Origin: Pseudeuparius sepicola
Taxonomy: Eukaryota; Arthropoda; Insecta; Coleoptera; Anthribidae
Assembly (NCBI GenBank): GCA_963920635.1
Contig: OY987305.1
Span: 9,525,153 to 9,589,152 of the forward strand
Direction of reading: 5' to 3'
Length of the DNA: 64,000 bases
Shown here: one piece after another, positions 47,199 to 57,248 of the stretch
Layout of the letters: each line of letters opens with the position of its first letter
Position numbering within the stretch: position 1 is the first letter of the stretch
The notes under the pieces: generated by a model
Told to the model about the DNA's origin: nothing
Seen by the model: the letters and a program-made list of their open reading frames with translations, nothing else
Databases searched by the model: none
Program-made: the position numbers and the translations under genes

Positions 47199-49511
47199 CA
47201 GGGTGTCCGGTAAGTTCGGGGAAATCTCTCGCCAGCGTGTTGGTGACGTCAAAATATACCTGGTGTTTCATATATTTTTTTCCCCTAAAGTACTCCGTAA
47301 CAGAACTACAGGGTCCCAAAGGGGTACTCACTGCTTTACATTTTTTGATTTAACTTTTGAACGCCCTTGTATATTTTGATGAAATTTTGGAATTTTGCAT
47401 AGACGGTAAAAACCAATTACCTCATATTTGAATCATGCTTGGACAATGCCGTGGAAGTCAGGAACGGACTTCACGCAATACCCATGGGCTCAAAATTTTG
47501 ACTGGTATAAATTTAAAAAGCCGAAAACAAATTTTTTTAAAGCCTTGAACATTTCTCTTCAAAAAACGTACTCTTTATTCGTTTCGAAAAAGTCAACCGT
47601 TTTCATGGAAAAATCGCTTTTTTGAAATCCGTAACTTAAGATGCAATAATGGAAACTACCAGAATTTAGTGTTTTCACCTGACGGATAACAACAATTACG
47701 TGTGACAAGATTTGTCAATAATTTTTATTAGCACACTGCAATTTTCAGGAGGCATTAATATCGAGAAAATGAAAAAAAACAATGAAACTGTTTAAAAATA
47801 GTTTAATAAAGTTTGGTTATAAAGAAAATGTTTCGTTTAGTCGGGCAAATGTTCAAAGTGAGCTCCTTCTACCCGAATACATTTTCTTATCCTGCGAATT
47901 TTTTCTTGCTGCACCCTAAACAGCATTTCAGGATCATTTCGAATTTGATCAGAATAGTGAAATATTCTTTCCAATAACTCTTCCCTGGTATTTACAGGAG
48001 TTGAATATACTAGTCCCTTGAGATGACCCCAGAAAAAAAAATCTAACGGATTGAGGTCAGGAGACCTAGGTGGCCACAAAACAGGTCCTCCTCGGCCTAT
48101 CCAACGATTGTCAAAGTGCTGGGTTAAGTAGAGACGTACCTCCCGGGAATAATGTGGGGGAGCGCCATCGTGCATAAACCACATTTGATTCCTTATTTGT
48201 AAGGGCACATTTTCCAGTAAATCATTTAAATTATTTTGTAAAAAATGTAAATACAGAGCTCCATTCAAACGTTCATCCAAAACAAAAGGACCAATCAAAT
48301 TATTCCCAATTATCCCTGCCCAAACATTAACCAGAAATCTTTGTTGGTGCTTGATCTGAACTATGGCGTGAGGGTTTTCGTCATGCCAAATGTGCAGATT
48401 TCGACTGTTGGTAATACCGTCTCTCGTGAAGCCAGCTTCGTCGCTAAATAAAACAATTTCTGTGAAACTCGGATCGCCTATAAATTGTTGCAAAAACCAG
48501 TTTGCATAGTTAAGCCGTGGACGATAATCATTCGGAGACATTGCATGCACTTTTTGGACGTGATAAGGATAAAGTAGCTGTTCTCGCAATGTTTCATGAA
48601 CAACCCCCTTTGTGGTATTTAACTGAGCTGCAAGCTTACGAACGCTATTAGAAGGGTTTTCGGATATTTCATCCAATATGTGCTCTTCTAAGTTTTGATT
48701 TCTTGCTCTCCTTTGCGGCCCTTCCCCACCACGACGAGGTAAAAAACTACCTAATGTACATTTTAGGAGACTGATTTAAGACATTCTAAACTCGGTTTGT
48801 TTACTACCTGTTTCTCTTAAACGACGATCAACTCTCACAAATGTTTTTCGATTTGGCAAATTGCGATTTGGAAATCTTTGAGCATAAATTCTGCTTGCCT
48901 CCAGAGAATTGCAGTGTGCTTGTCCATAAATTAAATGCATGTCTGCATATTCGGCATAAGTATAAAAATGCTCCATTGCTAATAAAAATTATTGACAAAT
49001 CTTGTCACACGTAATTGTTGTTATCCGTCAGGTGAAAACACTAAATTCTGGTAGTTTCCATTATTGCATCTTAAGTTACGGATTTCAAAAAAGCGATTTT
49101 TCCATGAAAACGGTTGACTTTTTCGAAACGAATAAAGAGTACCTTTTTTGAAGAGAAATGTTCAAGGCTTTAAAAAAATTTGTTTTCGGCTTTTTAAATT
49201 TATACCAGTCAAAATTTTGAGCCCATGGGTATTGCGTGAAGTCCGTTCCTGACTTCCACGGCATTGTCCAAGCATGATTCAAATATGAGGTAATTGGTTT
49301 TTACCGTCTATGCAAAATTCCAAAATTTCATCAAAATATACAAGGGCGTTCAAAAGTTAAATCAAAAAATGTAAAGCAGTGAGTACCCCTTTGGGACCCT
49401 GTAGTTCTGTTACGGAGTACTTTAGGGGAAAAAAATATATGAAACACCAGGTATATTTTGACGTCACCAACACGCTGGCGAGAGATTTCCCCGAACTTAC
49501 CGGACACCCTG
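47199..49511. mobile_element. Mariner-like (DD41D) transposon with 534-bp TIRs
   Basis: TIRs at 47199-47732 and 48978-49511 are both 534 bp and nearly identical by eye (one difference seen, ACGTAC versus AGGTAC). Tips are CAGGGTGTCC / GGACACCCTG, with TA flanking both ends (47197-47198, 49512-49513). A single transposase reading frame on the minus strand starts two bases inside the right TIR. Total 2313 bp. High arm identity suggests a young insertion or arm conversion. Confidence 0.92.
47837..48976 (-). pseudogene. DD41D-type mariner-like transposase, one premature stop
   Basis: A 380-codon frame from ATG at 48976 to the stop at 47837. It is open except for one TAA at 48778-48776 (codon 67). 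The N-terminus (YTYAEYADMHLIYGQAHCNS, RRLRETGS) matches the helix-turn-helix domain seen in insect Tc3-like transposases (DUF4817). Then follow HTH-like SNSVRKLAAQLNTTKGVVHE and the DDE core: Asp in LFSDEAGF, Asp in FMHDGAPPHY, and Asp in SPDLNPLDF, 41 residues after the second. Family role: cut-and-paste transposition at TA. The related relic at 7520-7709 shows other copies existed. Confidence 0.88.
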
Positions 49512-49579
49512 TATATCTTGACGAAAGTAATTATAAGTAGAAATTTTATTTTTCTATGAAAGAAATTTACACACGAAAA

Positions 49580-49733
49580 TCTCGCGACAAGCTTTTATAT
49601 CATATACAGTTGTATAATGTAACAAAATTATGGGTTTGCCTTGGTTTGACTTATTATAAAGTTTATTTTCTTCTTTTCAGAGCATTTAAATAAAAGCTTG
49701 TTTTTAAAAATATTTTACTATTAATTTTATTTT
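49580..49733 (-). repeat. Outer inverted repeat arm, right of mariner-like element
   Basis: Inverse of 46947-47102. The word TAAATAAAAGCTTG at its end recurs at about 50333, after the minisatellite. Confidence 0.8.
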
Positions 49734-49744
49734 CAACTTTTTAG

Positions 49745-50205
49745 TTCTACTCTTCAAGCCCTTTCATTTAATGCCCATATTAAGGGAAAAGAAAATGTAA
49801 TCCGCCGTGTTGTAGCGGCGGCCATATGGAATTTAGTGTGATGTCACTAACTCTATCGTTTTCTACTCTTCAAGCCCTTTCTATTGATACCCATATTAAG
49901 GGGGTTGACAAAAAATACATTATCCGCCATCTTAAAGGGGCCGCCATATTGAATTTAGTGTGATGTCACTAACTTTATCGTTTTATACTCTTCAAGCCCT
50001 TTCATTTGATACCCATATTAAGGGGGTTTACAAAAAATACATCATCCGCCATCTTGGAGCGGCGGCCATATTGAATTTAGTGTGATGTCACTAACTCTAT
50101 CGATTTCTATTCTTCAAGCCCTTTTATTTGATACCCGTATTAAGGGGGTTGACAAAAAAGACATCATCCGCCATCTTGTGGCGACGGCCATTTTGAAAGT
50201 ATTAC
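49745..50205. repeat. Minisatellite, four ~116-122 bp units
   Basis: TCTTCAAGCCCTTT begins at 49751, 49867, 49989 and 50111. Units share ATCCGCCATCTTG-like, GCGGCCATATTGAATTTAG and TGTGATGTCACTAACTCTAT words. The last unit fades after GCGACGGCCATTTTG. Confidence 0.9.
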
Positions 50206-51347
50206 AATATTGAATATTATTGTATTGTATTTCCACCGGAACTCAAACTGTATACAACATTTCAGCTCAATCGGATGTCAGGAAGTGGTTCTAATTCAGC
50301 TTGCAAGATTTGACCTAAACATACATTGCAAGTTAAATAAAAGCTTGTAAAAAAAGAAAAGGAGTAGTTGAATGAGACAGATTTTAAAAAGTTTTTAATG
50401 GGCTATTCTAATATATTAACGAGTAGTTTTAACACACCTATTGTTACTGATTTCATTAAAAATGCTGGATGTTCGTGTGCTTTCCTATTTTTCGTTTATT
50501 ATCCGTCTAAAGCCAAGTTGCGTGTCGAACAATGGCTTTTATTGTTAATGAAATATGCATTTTCCCTCAAAAAACAAAATAAGGCACATTGACGCGAGTG
50601 CATCACGTGACACACTGATAGGACCAATTATGTCTCTAAATGCGAATGTTGGACTTCATTTAATCTCATTATTAAATCGGTCTATTTTCAAATGAAATGC
50701 TGCTGTAAACAATGGAATATGTGGCGCATCACTCAAAGGATGTTGGCTCTGTTTACTTTTTGTTATTACTCCCTCTATCCTTATTAGTTATTTCTCTGAG
50801 ACTCAGTATTAACACTTACAGCACAGCTTATAGGGTAAGCTGTGCTTACAGATAGAAAAAGCGGAGATTCATATTAAATTTGAGCAAAAATTGTGAACAT
50901 TTTGAGAAATATACCTCTTGACACAGAATTAATACATATATGTCTACAATAGTTATAGTTGCCAAATCGCCAATAAATCAATCAAAATGACATGCATCAA
51001 GCAAAAACCATACAATTATTTTACCTCTACTCTAACTACGGAAACTCCCCTACAAGGCCTACATATACGAGTTTCTTTCTGCAAATAATGTTTGGTCAAT
51101 GAAACAGCTTTATTAAAAATAAATATGAAAAATATTAGCAAAGTCAAAGTAGACTTTTATATTAGTAGGTATCTACTTAAAAAGCATTAATATAACATAA
51201 TTAGAAGTAAGTATTTTTGGAAATTAATAATAACTACCGATAGAAGTATAGAAGCGTTCTGCTACACCTAAATAACACACGCCGATAAATATAACTACGG
51301 TTTTCCTATAAAATGTATCGATGATAAACACTGACTTCTAAAATATA

Positions 51348-52785
51348 CAGGGTGAGTTACGTAGACCGCGGTGGTCTATATATATCTTCTACATTATTAA
51401 TGCTAGAAAAAAAAAGTTTAGGCAAAACTTCTAGAGAAACGAGTACTACATTCCTAAAATATTTTCCAATTATGTTTTTTTAAATGGAACACCCCTTATT
51501 TTGTTTCATTTTTAGAAAGCACTTAAAGAGTATGTTCTTTTTGATACAGGGTATTAAGGGTCTGTCTTTAAAGATTAGGGAGTTATTTTAATTTTAAACG
51601 AAAAAAGGGGCCACTTTTGGAAATGTAGAACTCAAAAACCAAATAAGATTTTGGGCTATAACTTGGACTGGAGATTGGCTGTTACGCCTAGTTAACAATT
51701 TTGGACCGATATTGAGATAAAGTTCTGAAGAACACACCGGGCGCAAATCCTAAGTTTACATGTTTAAGCATAGATACTTTTTCGTATAGGGTATTATAGG
51801 TCTAACTTTAAAGGCTAGGGAGTTATTTCCATTTTATTCTAAGAAAGGGCTTCAAAAGGACCGATTACATTATTAGGGTGTCAAAATGCCACTTTTTAAG
51901 CTGTAAAAAATAAAAGACATATTCTTGTTAATTTTTGGTGTAGTGGAAATAGCTAAAACTACTTGTAACGCCATCAATAATAAAAAACCTACTGCACATG
52001 CAGAAATAAAGTTGGGACATAATAAATTATGACATTAATGACATAGGATTATATTATTTATTTATGGAGTTACAGGTAGGTTTTCAACTATTTCCAATAC
52101 ACTAAAAATTAACAAGAATAGCTATGTCTTTTTATTTTTTACAGCTTTAGAAGTGACATTTTGACACCATAATCACCATAATCATGTAATGTAATTTTAA
52201 AGCCCTTTCTTAGAATAAAATTGAAATAACTCCCTAACCTTTAAAGTTAGACCCATAATACTCTATACCAAAAAGTATCTACTCTTTAAGGGTTTTCCAA
52301 ACATGTAATAAAATATAGGATGTTCCATTTAAATTTGGCGAGTAAACTTAGGATTTGCGTAAGTGAATCACCCGGTATGTTCTTCAGACCTTTATCTCAA
52401 TATCGGTCCAAAATTGTTAACTAGGCGTAACAGGCAATCTCCAGTCCAAGTTATAGCCCAAAATCTTATTTGGCTTTTGAATAATACATTTCCAAATTGG
52501 CCCATTTTTTCGTTTAATAACTCCCTAACCTTTAAATGTAGACCCTTAATACCCTGTACCAAAAAGAACACACTCTTTAAGGGCTTGCTAAAAATGTAAC
52601 AAAATACGGGGTGTTCCATTTAAAAAAACATAACTTTGGGTTGCCACTATCTATTGGATCATATTGGAAAATATTTTCGGAATGTAGTAGGTACTCATGT
52701 TTCTTTACGAGTTTTGTCTACACTTTTTTCCTACCATTAACAATGTAGAAGATATAGAACGCCGCGGCCTAGGTAACTCACCCTG
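51348..52785. mobile_element. 1.44 kb foldback element, almost fully palindromic
   Basis: CAGGGTGAGTTAC / GTAACTCACCCTG tips with TA on both sides. Matching inverse words continue inward (e.g. GGACTGGAGATTGGCTGTTA near 51668 versus its inverse near 52428; AGTGGAAATAGCTAAAACT near 51943 versus its inverse near 52083), so the arms reach close to the centre at about 52060. Arms are diverged. No transposase. Confidence 0.8.
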
Positions 52786-52789
52786 TATA

Positions 52790-54733
52790 CAGTGTGCAAC
52801 ATATGGGACTTTTTTTATTAATTGCACAACCAAAGTACAGACATTGCCAAAAGTTGATGCATGTTCAATAATCATATTAGGTGCACTTAGAATGGTTGAA
52901 AGTTAAATAGCATACAGGGTAGGTAAAAAAAATATACCTATAAAAATTGAACAAGGGTAAAGTCCCCTTGTTTTAAAAAATTAAGGGAAAGGTTAATAAG
53001 GAAAGTTGTTTAGAATTAAAAGCTATGCCTAAATACCAAAACATAGCCTCCTAAGAAAAAAACTTTTCTTCGTCAATTAATTTCTAGTTTCTTAATTAAC
53101 ATTTAAAATAAAAATTGTGCACCTTAAATGAGAGTTTTTTAATATACAGGGTGATTCACACTTCAACAGGTGATAGAAAACCAAAAAATAACCGCACTTT
53201 CTTCTATAAACTATATCATTTTAAGGCCTTATAAAAAAGTTACAGGGTGTTAAAGTTGCAAGAAATATGTGGAATTTATTGAATATTTTACAAACTAGTT
53301 GAGATATTTAAGTCATATTTGGTACACATTATAACGGCATGGGTTAGCATAAAACCTGTTAATATCAACCATCTTGAACAACCAGTGGCGTAGAAATGGG
53401 TAATTAGTATAATTTATTTTAGAAAAAAATAGAACCACCTTGTATAGCAATAAAATGTATTCAAATTCCTATGTAAATTTTTATTGTAAACAAAATCGTT
53501 CTCTTAGCATTTTTTCATATGTGTCATGGTTTCATAGCAAATTTGATTATTTCGTATTATTTCGGGATACTTCTGAAAAATTAACTTAAAACTTTTCTCC
53601 ATAAGTAACACTCAAACTAGAAAAAATGGGTTTTTTACTTTAAATACAGTAACTTTTCCCAATAAACTTACCCATTCAAGGTTTTACTTTTCAAGATACA
53701 GAGCGTAATTGTATCTTCCGTAAATGTATTAGACCCTGTATCTTCAAAATTATAGCCTTAAATAGGTGAGTTTATTGGAAAAAGTTACTTTATTTCAGGT
53801 AGCAAACATATATTTTCTACTTTAAGAGTTACTTATGGAGAAAAGTTTTAAGTTAATTTTTCAGAAGTACCCCGACATAATACGAAAAAATCAAATTTGC
53901 TATGAAACCATGACACATATGAAAAATGCTAAGAGAACGTTTTTGTTTACAATAAAAATTTACGTAAGAATTTTAATACATTTCATTGCTATACAAGGTG
54001 GTTCTACTTTTTTTCTAAAATAAATTATACTAATTACCCATTTCTACGCCACTGGTTGTTCAAGATGTTTGATATTAACAGGTTTTATGCTAACCCATGC
54101 CGTTATAACGTGTACCAAATATGACTTAAATATCTCAACTAGTTTGTGAAATATTCAATAAATTCCATATATTTCTTGTAACTTTAACACCCTCTAACTT
54201 TTTTATAAGGCCTTAAAATGATATAGTTTATAGAAGAAAGTGCGGTTATTTTTTGGTTTTCTATCACCTGTTGAAGTGTTGCAGATTAAAACTGAATCAC
54301 CCTGTACACATTATCATTACTAATGTTTTACCTTGTTCAGAATAATTTTTGCGAAATTTTAAAGTTTTGTTTAATATCGTTGCAACAAACATGAAGTTTG
54401 TGATTCCCTAAAAAATTAAAAATCTATGTTAATATTACCAATATTCTTGAATTTGAACAAAGTTATGCGAAATCGATTTAATTTTTATTGAATTATGAAA
54501 TTATTTAGGGTGAATGTTAAAACAATTTTTTTAGGACATTATTTCATGTTTCTGAAATAGGGGTACTTTACTCTTGTGCAATTTTTATATTTTTTGGCCT
54601 ACCCTGTATGCTGTTTGACTTGCAACAATTCTAAGTGCGCCTAATATCATTATCGAACGTGCACCAACTTTCAGGAATATTTGTATTTTTCGTTGTGCAA
54701 TTAATAAAAAAAAGTCCCATATGTTGCACACTG
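52790..54733. mobile_element. TA-flanked element with ~210-bp TIRs, host of a nested foldback
   Basis: CAGTGTGCAACATATGGGAC at the left is mirrored at the right end (54733); arms run to about 52985 and 54530. TA is on both sides (52788-52789, 54734-54735). It begins four bases after the preceding foldback ends. Another foldback (53147-54304) lies inside. Confidence 0.82.
53147..54304. mobile_element. 1.16 kb foldback nested in 52790-54733
   Basis: CAGGGTGATTCA / TGAATCACCCTG tips with TA on both sides. Arms match nearly to the centre at about 53730, e.g. GAAAACCAAAAAATAACCGC at the left and its inverse at the right, and TCTGAAAAATTAACTTAAAAC with its inverse. Confidence 0.85.
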
Positions 54734-54811
54734 TATATCCAAAAGTCCGAAGTGGTCAAAAGGATGGAGTGACCCAGTGATGATTTAAAGCCACTCATCG
54801 ACTCACTCACC

Positions 54812-55028
54812 CTCTGCAACTTGTGGAACTCGGTCTGTTCGGTGATGAGAGTCCGATCGGGGTCCCGGTACTGTTCGCCGGGCCTCAGTATGATGACGTC
54901 AGGGTTGAGAGACTCTATGGCGGCCATGTCGATCTCCTTCCCTTTGGTCTCGCCCTGCTCGAACCACTCAACCGTCGCGCACCGGTTCTCATTGTTGATG
55001 GCCGCTACTATCGCCGAGTGCACCCTCC
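54812..55028 (-). CDS. Klp10A: Kinesin-13 N-terminal exon
   Basis: A minus-strand exon with AG acceptor (55030-55029) and GTGAGT donor (from 54811). It reads GRVHSAIVAAINNENRCATV, EWFEQGETKGKEIDMAAIES, LNPDVIIL and ends TEFHKLQR. This matches the N-terminal domain of KIF2A/Klp10A (EW.E.G.TKGKE.....SLNP), which targets the motor to centromere or spindle poles. It enters with two bases of a split codon and leaves with two, whereas the next exon found (41804) needs phase 0. So at least one exon, of length 1 mod 3, is missing between them. The first exon with the ATG was not found up to 64000. Confidence 0.9.
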
Positions 55029-55768
55029 CTGGAAGAAGGGAACTTGCAAAAATACTGTATACAGTTTGTTCAGCGAATGTTCGGCACTACGTCATAAAAG
55101 ATGAAGCATTAAATTCACGAAAGTTTCGTACATCTGGCAACAATGCTGACGCGCAAGACGGCAAGCGTCGTTCGAAGCCTCATGCGCCCTGAAAGCAAGT
55201 CAGTGGCAGCCGTAAATAGGGGGCCACATAGGTAAGGTTTAGAAAAATAATTTCGGCTTTAAAAAGAAGTTGGAAATTTTTCAATTGCGATTTCCCGTTC
55301 AGGGTATTTTTCCCTATCCACTGTTAAAATTAATGTGGTTATGAATAAATCACAAATCTTCGAACCCTGCTGGCATTTTTCACAGCACCCTGCACCTTGA
55401 AAAATGCAAAAGTAAGCACCGTTTAACCCCTATTATTTAGAAAATCAAATGTCCTCCACCAATGAACAGAGCTTTCCCGGTTTTTGCTTCTTCCACTGCT
55501 TACAAGTAGATACACTTACAATAAGTACAGGGTGGCTCACTATAAATTGACATCCCCCCCTTTACTTGTTAGTTTTTGAGGTTAGAAAAAAAGTTTTTTT
55601 ACAAAAGTTTTAGGTACTAATACAAAGTTTTTTGTGACGCTATTGGACCTTATATAGTGCGTTTTACAAAGCCGTGGCAGAACTAACGTATGTTTTTTAA
55701 ATGGGACACCTTGTATATTTTTGGATTATTGAATTCTACCCCTTTTTCTGATTCCAACGAAGTATATA

Positions 55769-56371
55769 CAGTGTGGATAGAAATTGTGGAATATTGCTTA
55801 TATTTCTTAAAATATTCCTCATATGAAAAACTTGTTGTAATGAAAGTGTTAGGGGAAATTATTTCCCGTTTAGTGATATCAAGCAATCTTTCGTAGCACA
55901 AAAAATGTGGTTGCCATGGTAACCGATTTAATTTTTGCAAATGGCACCATATACTTTTTTTGGTGAAAATTGATAGGTACATTGGAACTTTCTGAATGCG
56001 ATTTGAATTGAGTAAAAAAAGTACGTTTAGATTGATTTTGGCATGGCTAACTTGATGTTAATAATTATTTTAATAAACATTGTCAATAGCATAATAGAAA
56101 ACTTATTTTTTTTGTATTTTTTTCTTATGCGACCCCATTAAAATTGTATTGTATCGTATTCAGAAAGTTCCAGTGTATCAATTTTCACCAAAAAACGTAT
56201 ATGGTGCCATTTAAAAAAATCCATGGCAACCACATTTTTTGTGCTACGAAAGATTGCTTGATATCACTAAATGGGAAATAATTTCCCCTAACACTTTTAT
56301 TAAAACACGTTTTTCATATGAGGAATATTTTAAGAAATATAAGCAATATTCCACAATTTCTATCCACACTG
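55769..56371. mobile_element. 603-bp palindromic element nested in 55528-57248
   Basis: CAGTGTGGATAGAAATTGTG at the left is mirrored at the right (CACAATTTCTATCCACACTG). Arms continue through ATGTGGTTGCCATGG and the CACCATATAC word. TA at both borders. Confidence 0.82.
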
Positions 56372-56375
56372 TATG

Positions 56376-57024
56376 TTATATGTTCGCTCCAACCGTTCGT
56401 TCAGAACTGAGCCTTTTTTGTGAGGGATTACTCCTTGGGTCATAGGTTGCCATGGAAGACAAATGCCAAATAATAGTAATAATTATTGACAGTTTACAAG
56501 TATATTCGCGCTTTGGAAAACAAAATGGCGTTGGGTGAACGAAAATGGGCTATTTTAAGATTTCAGGGGAAAATGAAGAAGGGAAATTGAGAGAAATGAG
56601 AAAATTTAAATAGTAACATAGTTAATAAACTTCATCAGAGTTATTGTTTGAAATTTAATTTTTATTGAAACCAGTTCTGAACAAACGGTTGGAGCGAACA
56701 TATGACATACATACTTCCTTGGAATCATAAAAACATTTAGAAAAAGGATATATATTTATATATTTTTTGTGGGGTTATTTAAAAAACAAAATTTATTTGG
56801 ACAGACCGGGAAATGTAGAAACACTCATTTTCCCTTCTTCATTTTTCTCTGAAATCTTAAAATAGCTCATTTTGTTTTCCAAAGCGCGAATATACTTACA
56901 AACTGTCAATAATTATTACTATAATTTGGCATTTTTGTCTTCCATGACAACCTTGACCCAAGGAGTAATCCCTCACAAAAAAGGTTCAGTTCTGAACAAA
57001 CGGTTGGAGCGAACATTTGACATA
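56376..57024. mobile_element. ~650-bp palindromic element with an extra arm copy
   Basis: TGTTCGCTCCAACCGTTCGT at the left is mirrored at about 56990-57020, and arms extend through GGGATTACTCCTTGGGTCA and CAAAGCGCGAATATAC words. A second, direct copy of the right tip lies at 56663-56708. Borders approximate. Confidence 0.65.
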
Positions 57025-57248
57025 TATACTTCCTTGGAATCAGAAAAATGCGTAGAATTCAATAATCTAAAAATATACAAGGTGTTCCATTTAAATAAAC
57101 ATAAGTTATGTCTGCCACAGCTGAACACACTGTATAAGGTCTAATACCGTCACAAAAAACTTTGTATTAGTATGAAAAAAACTTTTTTCTAACCTCAAAA
57201 ACTAACATGTTAATTTATGTGGGTGTCAATTTATAATGAGCCACCCTG

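Larger units (their letters stand above)
41805..54811. other. Large kinesin-13 intron region (13 kb)
   Basis: Flanked by kinesin exons on the minus strand and filled with the mobile elements, minisatellites and palindromes listed separately. It must contain at least one small unseen exon. Stretches 44340-44860 and 50340-51340 are AT-rich with no recognised feature. Confidence 0.6.
55528..57248. mobile_element. 1.72 kb foldback element containing two nested palindromes
   Basis: CAGGGTGGCTCA / TGAGCCACCCTG tips with TA on both sides. Outer arms (about 55528-55765 and 57025-57248) share AATTGACA, GTTAGTTTTTGAGGTTAGAA and ACAAAGTTTTTTGTGACG. Inside are a 603-bp palindrome (55769-56371) and a ~650-bp palindrome (about 56376-57024). 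Confidence 0.82.

Noticed and set aside
47428..47625. Small frames beginning MNHAWTMPWKSG, present twice
   Set aside because: Both copies are the two 534-bp TIRs of the mariner-like element read in the same sense; not genes.
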